5,535 nucleotides of DNA from Flavobacteriaceae bacterium (lineage in GTDB: Bacteria > Bacteroidota > Bacteroidia > Flavobacteriales > Flavobacteriaceae). A program made the translations under genes and the position numbers. Below the pieces are notes generated by a model. It searched no databases, was not told where the DNA came from, and was given only the letters and a program-made list of their open reading frames with translations. Of this stretch, positions 1 through 5,535 are shown piece by piece. Position 1 is the first letter of the stretch. The number at the start of each line of letters is the position of its first letter. The stretch lies in the NCBI GenBank assembly GCA_030618945.1, contig JAUXCI010000178.1:1-5535 (forward strand), given 5' to 3'.

Positions 1-932
1 AACAGGTAAACCGGGCTTATGAATTCAATGGGTGGTTTACTAAAGACAATGTGCTTGCCGCTTTTTCAAAATGGGGTAATATTCTAAATTACAGTAATTT
101 AAGCAATTGGACTTCACAATACAGTTTAAATTCTACTAAGGTCCTTAATATTGGAGTTATTATGGCGGGTAATATACCATTAGTTGGGTTTCACGATTTT
201 TTAAGCGTACTTATATCCGGTCATCATATCATTGCAAAACAGTCATCATCAGATTCATATTTCCTACCCTTAATTGCCAAATATCTTGAATATATAGAAC
301 CGGAATTTAAGGATCGTATAACCTTTACTGAAGAAAGGTTAAGCAATCTAGATGCTGTAATTGCCACTGGCAGCAACAATACCGCCAGGTATTTTGACTA
401 CTATTTTGGTAAGTATCCAAGTATTATAAGGAGAAATAGAAATTCTGTTGCAATTTTGACCGGTGATGAAACCGAACAGGATTTAATAAATTTAGGTGAA
501 GACATTTTTAGGTATTTCGGATTGGGCTGCAGAAGTGTTTCCAAATTATACGTACCAAAAGGATATGATTTTGACAAATTTTTCCAGGCCATTTATAAAT
601 TTAAAGAGGTGATTTATTACAATAAATACGTTAATAATTACGACTACAATAAGGCCGTTTATTTAATGAGTGAGTATAAACTTCTCGAAAACGGGTTTCT
701 AATGCTTAAAGAGGATAAAAGTTATGCATCCCCTATTGCGACAATGTTTTACGAAGTGTATACTGATATGGAATCATTGGAGCAAAAATTAGAAGCTGAT
801 ACAGATGCTATTCAATGTGTTGTGGGAAAATCGGATCAGATAAAGATGATTGATTTCGGAGAAACGCAGACACCTCAATTATGGGACTACGCAGATGATG
901 TTGACACTTTGGCCTTTTTACAAAATCTTTAG
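1..932 (+). CDS. Acyl-CoA reductase, LuxC family (5'-truncated by window edge)
   Basis: LuxC-type acyl-CoA reductases belong to the aldehyde dehydrogenase superfamily. They reduce a fatty acyl-CoA or acyl-enzyme to the fatty aldehyde with NADPH through a cysteine thioester. The reading frame is open from base 3 and reads QVNRAYEFNGWF before the first GTG at 51, so the gene begins left of the window and GTG 51 is not its start. About 309 residues are visible; the family is usually about 350 or somewhat longer, so a few dozen N-terminal residues are missing. Seen in order: a nucleotide-binding region with VIMAGNIPLVGFHDF, the segment DAVIATGSNNTARYF, and the presumed catalytic cysteine in GLGCRSVSKLYVP (Cys codon 528-530). 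The C-terminus is intact, ending at TAG 930-932. It converges on folE. The family call is firm, but the physiological substrate in this organism cannot be inferred. The protein is probably cytosolic, with no signal or membrane segment in the visible part. Confidence 0.9.
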   Translation, partial: QVNRAYEFNGWFTKDNVLAAFSKWGNILNYSNLSNWTSQYSLNSTKVLNIGVIMAGNIPLVGFHDFLSVLISGHHIIAKQSSSDSYFLPLIAKYLEYIEPEFKDRITFTEERLSNLDAVIATGSNNTARYFDYYFGKYPSIIRRNRNSVAILTGDETEQDLINLGEDIFRYFGLGCRSVSKLYVPKGYDFDKFFQAIYKFKEVIYYNKYVNNYDYNKAVYLMSEYKLLENGFLMLKEDKSYASPIATMFYEVYTDMESLEQKLEADTDAIQCVVGKSDQIKMIDFGETQTPQLWDYADDVDTLAFLQNL

Positions 933-961
933 AAAAAATCCAGCTTATTCAAAACTGGTTT
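933..961 (-). terminator. Possible intrinsic terminator of folE, overlapping its stop codon
   Basis: Read on the minus strand, the end of folE gives AAACCAG, an 11-nt loop containing the TAA stop, then CTGG followed by ATTTTTTC. The perfect stem is only 4 bp (CCAG/CTGG, plus-strand 940-943 and 955-958), extendable by A-T pairs across a mismatch or bulge, but the six-T tract right after it is as expected for an intrinsic terminator. On the plus strand the same hairpin follows the acyl-CoA reductase stop with a weaker T-tract, so it might act in both directions. The short stem keeps confidence low. Confidence 0.35.
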
Positions 962-1646
962 CCAGCCTGATATAATCTAATAATTCTCGCTTGACCGACT
1001 CATCCTTAAATTTCCCTCCAAATTCAGAAGTTACGGTACTACTAGCTATGTCACCTACTCCACGGGAATTTACACATAAGTGCTTGGCGTCAATGATACA
1101 GGCAACGTCTTCGGTACCCAAAGCTTCCTGAAGCGCCTGAACGATCTGCATATTCAACCTTTCCTGAACTTGAGGACGTTTGGCGTAATATTCAACGATT
1201 CTGTTCATTTTTGAAAGACCGATCACCTTACCTTTTGAAATATAGGCAACATGGGCGCGACCCACTATTGGTAACAAATGATGTTCACAAGTAGAATACA
1301 CGGTTATGTTTTTTTCAACCAACATTTCCCCGTATTTATAATTGTTGTCGAAGGTTGATAATTTTGGTTTACGCTCAGGGTTTAAGCCTCCAAAAATTTC
1401 TTTAACAAACATTTTGGCTACTCTTAATGGTGTTCCCTTAAGGCTATCATCCGAAAGGTCCATACCCAAAGTATGTAAAATACTTTCAAAATCTTTTCTT
1501 ATAAGTTCTATCTTCTCTTCTTCCGATATAGAAAAGGCGTCCTCTCTCAGAGGGTTTTTTGCTGAACCTGAAGCATGGTTGTCACCCATTTCGTCAATGA
1601 TTTGGTTTAATTTACCATTTTGTCCTTCAAACATATCCTTTATCAT
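945..1646 (-). CDS. folE: GTP cyclohydrolase I (FolE)
   Basis: Converts GTP to 7,8-dihydroneopterin triphosphate, the entry step to tetrahydrofolate and other pterins, and also feeds queuosine-type deazapurine synthesis. It acts in the cytosol as a homo-oligomer (decamer in characterised members). At 233 residues it is near the 222 of the E. coli enzyme. Visible signatures are STCEHHLLPIVG (residues 118-129), GLSKMNRIVEYYAKRPQVQERL (split as GLSKMNRIVEYY and AKRPQVQERL, 143-164), KHLCVNSRGVGD (188-199) and STVTSEFGGKF. By alignment to E. coli from memory, the zinc ligands are Cys120, His123 and Cys191, the catalytic histidines His122 and His189, and the GTP-binding residues Gln161, Glu162 and Arg195; all are present. 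The first ~40 residues are charged and poorly conserved, and Met5 (1632-1634) is an alternative start. It lies 41 bp downstream of hisS in the same direction and ends 12 bp from the convergent acyl-CoA reductase gene. Nothing suggests inactivation. Confidence 0.97.
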   Translation of the reverse strand: MIKDMFEGQNGKLNQIIDEMGDNHASGSAKNPLREDAFSISEEEKIELIRKDFESILHTLGMDLSDDSLKGTPLRVAKMFVKEIFGGLNPERKPKLSTFDNNYKYGEMLVEKNITVYSTCEHHLLPIVGRAHVAYISKGKVIGLSKMNRIVEYYAKRPQVQERLNMQIVQALQEALGTEDVACIIDAKHLCVNSRGVGDIASSTVTSEFGGKFKDESVKRELLDYIRLETSFE

Positions 1647-1654
1647 TTAGTTTA

Positions 1655-1662
1655 CAAAAATA
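1655..1662 (-). promoter_or_regulatory. Candidate -7 promoter box for folE
   Basis: On the minus strand this reads TATTTTTG, an exact match to the TAnnTTTG -7 element of the Bacteroidota primary sigma factor. Only 8 nt (TAAACTAA) separate it from the folE ATG, so a transcript from it would have a leader of a few nucleotides. No clear TTG at the -33 distance is visible in the AT-rich stretch upstream, which also overlaps the end of hisS. Chance matches are easy in such AT-rich sequence. Confidence 0.4.
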
Positions 1663-1687
1663 CAACTTTGATCTTAATTAAATTATT

Positions 1688-3052
1688 TTATAAGTACGTT
1701 AGTCGAATTAATTCATCCAGATTACAATCTGTTTGAGAACCCGATATCATATTTTTTAATTTAAACTCGTTTCTGCTTTTTTCTTCCTCTCCCGCCATAA
1801 CCACAAAAGGAATTTTCTTTTTATCGGCGTAATTCAGTTGCTTCTTAAGCTTGGCTGAGGAAGGGTACATTTCGGACCTTATCCCAGCTTTTCGCAAACT
1901 TTGAAGTGCCTTTAACCCGTAAGCAGCTTCCATATTACCAAAGTTGATAAACAAAACCTTTGGTCCTGATTTTGGCGCAGTCGAAAATAAGCCAAGTTCT
2001 TCCATTACCAGGTAAATTCTATCAAGGCCAAAGGAGATTCCAACCCCACTGATATCTTTTAAACCAAAGATCCCAGTTAGGTCATCATATCTTCCACCAC
2101 CACCAATAGAACCCATTTGAACCTGGTCTGCTACCACCTCAAAAATGGCACCGGTATAATAGTTCAATCCTCTAGCCAGGGTTAAGTCGAATACAAGTTT
2201 TGATCCTTCCAGGCCCAGTTGTTCAATTTGCTGCATAACAAATCCGAGCTCTTCAAGCCCTTTAGATCCTTCTTGGGAATCAGAAAGCATTTCAGTTAGG
2301 GATTCCAGTATTTCTTCATTAGAACCCGCTACATTAAACAAGGGTTTTAATTTATCTATGGCATTTTCAGGGATACCTTTCGCTCTCATCTCTTTCAATA
2401 CACCTTCCATCCCAATTTTATCCAATTTGTCCAAGGCAACGGTAAAATCGACAAGTTTATCCTTGGCTCCAATAATCTCAGCTATTCCGGAAAGTATTTT
2501 TCGGTTATTGATTTTAATAACAGTATTCTTCAAACCAAGTTTAGAAAACACGGTATCATATAGTTGGACGAATTCAACTTCCTGCCAAAGACTGTCACTG
2601 CCAACCACGTCAGCATCACATTGAAAAAATTCTCTGAATCTACCTTTTTGAGGTCGATCAGCTCTCCAAACGGGTTGTATTTGATACCTTTTAAACGGAA
2701 ATACAATCTCGTTTTGATGTTGTACCACATAACGGGCAAAAGGTACAGTTAAATCATACCTCAAAGCTTTTTCGGAAATTCTCGACGTCATTTTTAAGGC
2801 GTCTTTTTCATTATAAAGCGCATCATCCACCTTTTTGAGATAATCACCTGAATTAAGGATTTTAAAAATAAGCCTATCTCCTTCTTCCCCGTACTTCCCC
2901 ATTAAGGTATTTGAATTCTCAAATGAGGGTGTTTCAATAGGCTCAAAACCAAACAATTGAAAAGTCTCTTTAATTGTATCGAAAATATAATTCCTCTTCG
3001 CTATTTCAGAAGATGAAAAGTCTCTTGTGCCTTTAGGAATACTAGGTTTCAT
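1688..3052 (-). CDS. hisS: Histidyl-tRNA synthetase (HisRS)
   Basis: Class II aminoacyl-tRNA synthetase that charges tRNA-His with histidine in an ATP-dependent reaction in the cytosol. The 454 residues are slightly longer than the 424 of E. coli HisRS and form a complete protein. Order of parts: N-terminal PKGTRDF (6-12); [14 protein letters not shown] (98-111); motif 2 region with [18 protein letters not shown] (129-146); a less conserved insertion region around 180-290; the histidine-binding motif [10 protein letters not shown] (292-301) and [11 protein letters not shown] (315-325); motif 3 [12 protein letters not shown] (336-347); then the alpha/beta anticodon-binding domain from about 364 to the end. 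DLTVPFARY and REFFQCD resemble eukaryotic and archaeal HisRS more than the E. coli LRPEGT form. The histidine-binding motif separates it from the HisZ regulatory paralogue, which normally lacks an intact one. The ATG at 3050-3052 is placed just before the conserved PKGTRDF start. It is divergent from the peptidase gene and upstream of folE. Confidence 0.97.
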   Translation of the reverse strand: MKPSIPKGTRDFSSSEIAKRNYIFDTIKETFQLFGFEPIETPSFENSNTLMGKYGEEGDRLIFKILNSGDYLKKVDDALYNEKDALKMTSRISEKALRYDLTVPFARYVVQHQNEIVFPFKRYQIQPVWRADRPQKGRFREFFQCDADVVGSDSLWQEVEFVQLYDTVFSKLGLKNTVIKINNRKILSGIAEIIGAKDKLVDFTVALDKLDKIGMEGVLKEMRAKGIPENAIDKLKPLFNVAGSNEEILESLTEMLSDSQEGSKGLEELGFVMQQIEQLGLEGSKLVFDLTLARGLNYYTGAIFEVVADQVQMGSIGGGGRYDDLTGIFGLKDISGVGISFGLDRIYLVMEELGLFSTAPKSGPKVLFINFGNMEAAYGLKALQSLRKAGIRSEMYPSSAKLKKQLNYADKKKIPFVVMAGEEEKSRNEFKLKNMISGSQTDCNLDELIRLTYL

Positions 3053-3103
3053 GATATACTTGAATATGGCTACTAAAATGAATCAGTCGCTAATTATAAT
3101 GCG

Positions 3104-3111
3104 CAAATATC
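3104..3111 (-). promoter_or_regulatory. Candidate -7 promoter box for hisS
   Basis: On the minus strand this reads GATATTTG, matching the TAnnTTTG consensus at all but the first base. It lies 51 nt upstream of the hisS ATG, which would leave a leader of roughly 45 nt. I see no convincing -33 TTG at the right distance and no attenuator-like hairpin or histidine-rich leader peptide in 3053-3103. It is the best candidate in the divergent intergenic region, but it is weak. Confidence 0.3.
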
Positions 3112-3170
3112 CGAAAATAATTTCTTTTAAATATCTTTTTATCTATCTATGACTTTCAAGGGAAGATCTT

Positions 3171-3178
3171 TATATTGC
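3171..3178 (+). promoter_or_regulatory. Candidate -7 promoter box for the M20 peptidase gene
   Basis: TATATTGC lies here, followed by AGTTGAA and the ATG at 3186. It looks like the common Bacteroidota TATATTTG box with one T missing. TATATTG ends 8 nt before the start codon, the same spacing as the folE box, so a very short leader is predicted. No purine-rich Shine-Dalgarno sequence precedes the start, as is usual in this phylum. No -33 TTG is evident, so the call rests on the single imperfect box and its position. Confidence 0.35.
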
Positions 3179-3185
3179 AGTTGAA

Positions 3186-4583
3186 ATGAAAACAATATTT
3201 TTCTATATTTTATTGGCTTATAGCAGCTGCTTGTTTTCTCAAAATATGCAGAACAATGGTGCTGAAGGAGAACTCCTTAGCATAGAATCCGTTTTACAAG
3301 ATTATATTCAAATACCATCTGTGAGCGGCAATGAGAAACAGGCCGGAGAATTTTTGAAATTGGTTTGTCAAAATAATGATCTACACATTACAGATCTGGG
3401 TTCTGAAGATGGAAATTACAATTTTTCAGCTTCCCTCTTCCCTTTGTCTTCGGGAAAACCTAATATCATTTTTATAAATCATATTGACGTTGTACCAGAA
3501 AGTTTGGATCAAGATGAAAAACCTTATTCTGGTCGTATAGAAAATGAAACCATTTATGGCAGAGGAGCTATCGATAATAAGGGAGCGGCGATGATGCAAT
3601 TGTACGGTATACTCTTGCTGGCCAATGATCAAAATTTTGAGTCAAGCCCTTATAATGTAACTTTTCTCGCCGTTTCATGTGAAGAAACACAATGTTCAGG
3701 CGGTGCCGCTTATGTTAAAGAAAATTTTACAGAAACGCTTAATCCTGCTGTTGTTTTTGGTGAAGGCCCCTCAGAATTAACAAGTTTAATGGAAGGTGAT
3801 TTTGAACATCCTGTGTTTGGTATTTCTGTAGTGCACAAGCGTGTATTATGGTTGAATTTGGAAATAAAATCGAAGACCAATGGGCATGGTTCTATCACCC
3901 CTGCTAATTATGCCAACAAACAATTGATAAAGGCTCTTGACAGATTAGTAGGAAAAAAACAAAAGGCAATTTATAACGAAACCAACACAAAATTTTTAAA
4001 AGATATAGGAGAACTTCATAAGGGAGGTAAAAAAATGGTTCTCAAGCACCCAAAACTTTTTAAACCTATTGTTACGGCTCAATTAAGAAAGCATCCTGAA
4101 TTGTTCTCTCTTTTTTCCAATACCATAACTTTAACCAATATTTACACTGATAGTGATGCTGTAAACAAGCTTTCTTCAGTGGCAGGAGCCCAATTAGATT
4201 GCAGATTACTTCCTGAAACTGATGAACAAGAATTCCTTGCTTTGATCAGAAAATTACTTAAAGATGACTCCATAAAAATCGAGGTAATCAAATCTCAGCC
4301 CAGGAATGCACCTAGCAGTCCGGAAACTGTATTCTTTAAAAACTTGAGCCTGGCTATTCATGAAAAGTATCCAGAATCAACAACATTAGACATGATGATG
4401 CCCAATGTAAATGACTTGGGTATTTTTAGACTGGATAACATTCCTGCTTATGGCACTATGCCCATTTTCTGTGACTATGAAGAGGTGAGATGTGTACACG
4501 GTAAAAATGAGCACCTTCATCTAGAATCACTTTACAATGGGGCTGAAGTGTATTATTCCTTTTTGAAAAAAATGATTGAATAA
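3186..4583 (+). CDS. Exported M20-family metallopeptidase (carboxypeptidase S / PM20D1-like)
   Basis: A zinc-dependent M20/ArgE/DapE/CPG2-type hydrolase, 465 residues. Members split C-terminal or dipeptide bonds, N-acyl amino acids or related amides; the substrate cannot be told here. An N-terminal signal (MKTIFFYILLAYSSCLFSQN) has a Lys, a hydrophobic core and a likely signal peptidase I site after Ser18 or nearby, so the enzyme is probably periplasmic or secreted. A Cys at 15 lies in YSSC, which is a poor lipobox. Likely metal-site residues: His99 and Asp101 in INHIDVVP, Asp130 in GRGAIDNKG, the base/ligand pair Glu166-Glu167 in SCEETQCSGG, Glu193 in FGEGPS, and His438 in CVHGKNEH. The lid/dimerisation domain spans about 215-345 and carries TNGHGSITP (His234) and LDCRLLPETD. 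All catalytic positions are present. The gene is monocistronic as far as the window shows: divergent from hisS and convergent with yidC. Confidence 0.88.
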   Translation: MKTIFFYILLAYSSCLFSQNMQNNGAEGELLSIESVLQDYIQIPSVSGNEKQAGEFLKLVCQNNDLHITDLGSEDGNYNFSASLFPLSSGKPNIIFINHIDVVPESLDQDEKPYSGRIENETIYGRGAIDNKGAAMMQLYGILLLANDQNFESSPYNVTFLAVSCEETQCSGGAAYVKENFTETLNPAVVFGEGPSELTSLMEGDFEHPVFGISVVHKRVLWLNLEIKSKTNGHGSITPANYANKQLIKALDRLVGKKQKAIYNETNTKFLKDIGELHKGGKKMVLKHPKLFKPIVTAQLRKHPELFSLFSNTITLTNIYTDSDAVNKLSSVAGAQLDCRLLPETDEQEFLALIRKLLKDDSIKIEVIKSQPRNAPSSPETVFFKNLSLAIHEKYPESTTLDMMMPNVNDLGIFRLDNIPAYGTMPIFCDYEEVRCVHGKNEHLHLESLYNGAEVYYSFLKKMIE

Positions 4584-4589
4584 TTTGAA

Positions 4590-4606
4590 CCTGCCTGGCC
4601 GGCAGG
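4590..4606. repeat. GC-rich inverted repeat between convergent genes (possible bidirectional terminator or REP-like element)
   Basis: CCTGCC, a 5-nt spacer TGGCC, and GGCAGG form a perfect 6-bp G+C-dominated stem in a gap that is otherwise AT-rich. It sits 7 nt after the peptidase stop and 21 nt after the yidC stop, read in the other direction. Neither side has a proper T-tract (plus side CAAAACCC, minus side TTCAAATT), so it is not a textbook intrinsic terminator. Its position between two converging gene ends still suggests transcript termination or 3'-end protection. The sequence also looks like a short dispersed palindromic repeat, which one copy in this window cannot prove. Confidence 0.55.
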
Positions 4607-4626
4607 CAAAACCCGAAACCTTGACC

Positions 4627-5535
4627 CTATTTCTTCTTCTTCAATTCCTGTTGGTGTTGCGCCTGTTTCATGGCACTATCAAGTTTCTCACGAAAAGCAC
4701 TCTTTTTCTTTTCAGGCTTTTTCTTGTTTTCCTGAATTTGTGCGTGAATTTTGTCTTCGTCTATAATAAAATGTTTGATCACAAGCATAATAATGATCGT
4801 CAATAAATTGGAAACGAAATAGTACAAACTCAAACTACTCGCATAACTATTAAAGAAGAACATCATCATGATAGGTGAAAACCACATCATCATCTTCATC
4901 ATCTTTTGCATATCTGGCATACCTTCCTGAGTGGGTTGCTGCATATTCATTTGCTGACTTTGAGTCATTTGCATATAAAAGAATATAGCAACAGAAGCTA
5001 AAATTGGGAACAAACTCACGTGATCTCCATAAAATGGAATCTTGAATGGAAGTTGTAAAACTTCATCATATGCTGAAAGGTCATCTGCCCAAAGAAACCC
5101 CTTATGACGAATGTCTATATTGGCAGGGAAAAATCTAAACAAAGCAAAGAAAACAGGCATTTGAATCAAGGCGGGGATACAACCCGACAATGGGTTTACT
5201 CCAGCCTTACGTTGTAAAGCCATTGTTTGCTGCTGACGTTTCATGGCATTTTCCTTACCCTTTAACTTGTCGTTTATTTCCTGCATTTCTGGTCGTAACA
5301 CCTTCATTTTTGCACTGGACAAATAGGATTTATATACTACAGGAGACATGATAATTCGAACAACAATGGTCATTAAAATAATCACAATTCCAAAATTACC
5401 AATAAAAGAACTTAAGAAGGCAAAAACCGGAATAAACACATATTTGTTAATCCATCTGAATATACCCCAACCCAAACTTACTATTCTGTCTAGTTGTTGG
5501 CCTTCGTACTTACTCAATACCTCATAATCAACTGG
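4627..5535 (-). CDS. yidC: Membrane protein insertase YidC (C-terminal core; N-terminus beyond right edge)
   Basis: YidC/Oxa1/Alb3 insertase: places proteins in the inner membrane alone or with SecYEG. About 302 residues are visible. The frame stays open to the last base (PVDYEV precedes TTG 5515-5517), so that TTG is not the start. Gram-negative YidC proteins of this phylum are about 600 residues, so most of the periplasmic P1 domain is missing. In visible numbering: the end of P1 and a helix before the membrane (1-45), TM2 about 47-66 with the groove arginine in IVVRIIMSP (codon 5356-5358), cytosolic C1 hairpin 67-112, TM3 with NPLSGCIPALIQMPVFFALF, a periplasmic loop with WADDLSAYD, TM4 about 173-190, a Met/Gln-rich cytosolic loop 191-215, TM5 and TM6 with SLSLYYFVSNLLTI, and a basic tail from 259 ending in KKKK. 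It stops at TAG 4627-4629, convergent with the peptidase gene. A neighbour to the right, often pyrG in relatives, is not visible. Confidence 0.96.
   Translation of the reverse strand, partial: PVDYEVLSKYEGQQLDRIVSLGWGIFRWINKYVFIPVFAFLSSFIGNFGIVIILMTIVVRIIMSPVVYKSYLSSAKMKVLRPEMQEINDKLKGKENAMKRQQQTMALQRKAGVNPLSGCIPALIQMPVFFALFRFFPANIDIRHKGFLWADDLSAYDEVLQLPFKIPFYGDHVSLFPILASVAIFFYMQMTQSQQMNMQQPTQEGMPDMQKMMKMMMWFSPIMMMFFFNSYASSLSLYYFVSNLLTIIIMLVIKHFIIDEDKIHAQIQENKKKPEKKKSAFREKLDSAMKQAQHQQELKKKK

Noticed and set aside
1342..1650. 102-codon open frame on the plus strand opposite folE
   Set aside because: It lies wholly antisense to the strongly supported folE, has no recognisable domain and has Ser/Leu-rich shadow composition.
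1675..1682. TTAATTAA palindrome in the hisS-folE gap
   Set aside because: An 8-bp AT-only palindrome is expected by chance at this composition; there is no partner half-site or stem of useful stability.
2358..2752. Open frames on both strands overlapping hisS (88, 62 and 69 codons)
   Set aside because: They overlap conserved HisRS motifs in other frames and show no protein-like features of their own.
3131..3150. Short ATCT-like tandem repeat
   Set aside because: Only two or three imperfect 4-bp units in AT-rich sequence, not distinguishable from chance.
3053..3185. Possible riboswitch, T-box or his-leader attenuator upstream of hisS
   Set aside because: There is no His-codon-rich leader peptide, no strong paired hairpins and no terminator-like T-tract. 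It reads as a plain AT-rich divergent promoter region.
4631..4643. TTC/CTT microsatellite near the yidC stop, as a possible phase-variation tract
   Set aside because: It encodes the KKKK tail at the extreme C-terminus; slippage there would barely alter the protein, so no switch is implied.
4576..4806. 76-codon hydrophobic plus-strand frame between the peptidase and yidC
   Set aside because: It looks membrane-like only because it reads the lysine-rich yidC tail in antisense (CTT/TTC runs become Leu and Phe). It also overlaps the peptidase end and crosses the GC-rich palindrome.
1..5535. Undescribed defence, mobile or biosynthetic system
   Set aside because: All five genes belong to recognisable core families in unrelated pathways, with no repeats, integrase, transposase or unknown gene cluster to support such a system.

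Overview
The window looks like a piece of an ordinary core chromosome from a low-GC member of the Bacteroidota, most likely a marine-type Flavobacteriia. The basis is the AT-rich composition, the absence of clear Shine-Dalgarno sequences, TAnnTTTG-like -7 boxes upstream of genes, and the family flavour of the proteins: a LuxC-type acyl-CoA reductase, a HisRS with eukaryote/archaea-like signatures, and a YidC with a Met-rich loop and long lysine-rich tail. The genus cannot be fixed from this sequence alone.

Layout from left to right. Positions 1-932 (+) hold the 3' part of an acyl-CoA reductase gene that enters from the left edge. It converges, with a 12-bp gap, on folE (945-1646, -), GTP cyclohydrolase I. 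folE lies 41 bp downstream of hisS (1688-3052, -), histidyl-tRNA synthetase, so the two may be co-transcribed, although folE also has a promoter-like box of its own. A 133-bp divergent intergenic region (3053-3185) separates hisS from a gene for an exported M20-family metallopeptidase (3186-4583, +). That gene converges on yidC (4627-5535, -), the membrane protein insertase, whose N-terminal half lies beyond the right edge. The 43-bp gap between these two contains a GC-rich inverted repeat that stands out from the surroundings.

The genes serve separate housekeeping jobs (fatty-acyl reduction, pterin/folate synthesis, tRNA charging, peptide or N-acyl amino acid hydrolysis outside the cytoplasm, membrane protein insertion) and do not form one pathway. 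I found no mobile element, CRISPR array, tRNA, rRNA, phage gene or defence system, and no convincing undescribed system. The points worth a second look are small: two very short predicted leaders, a terminator-like hairpin overlapping the folE stop codon, the GC-rich palindrome, the HisRS lineage signature, and the YidC tail. Nearly all of the window is coding, and no gene-free stretch exceeds 133 bp.
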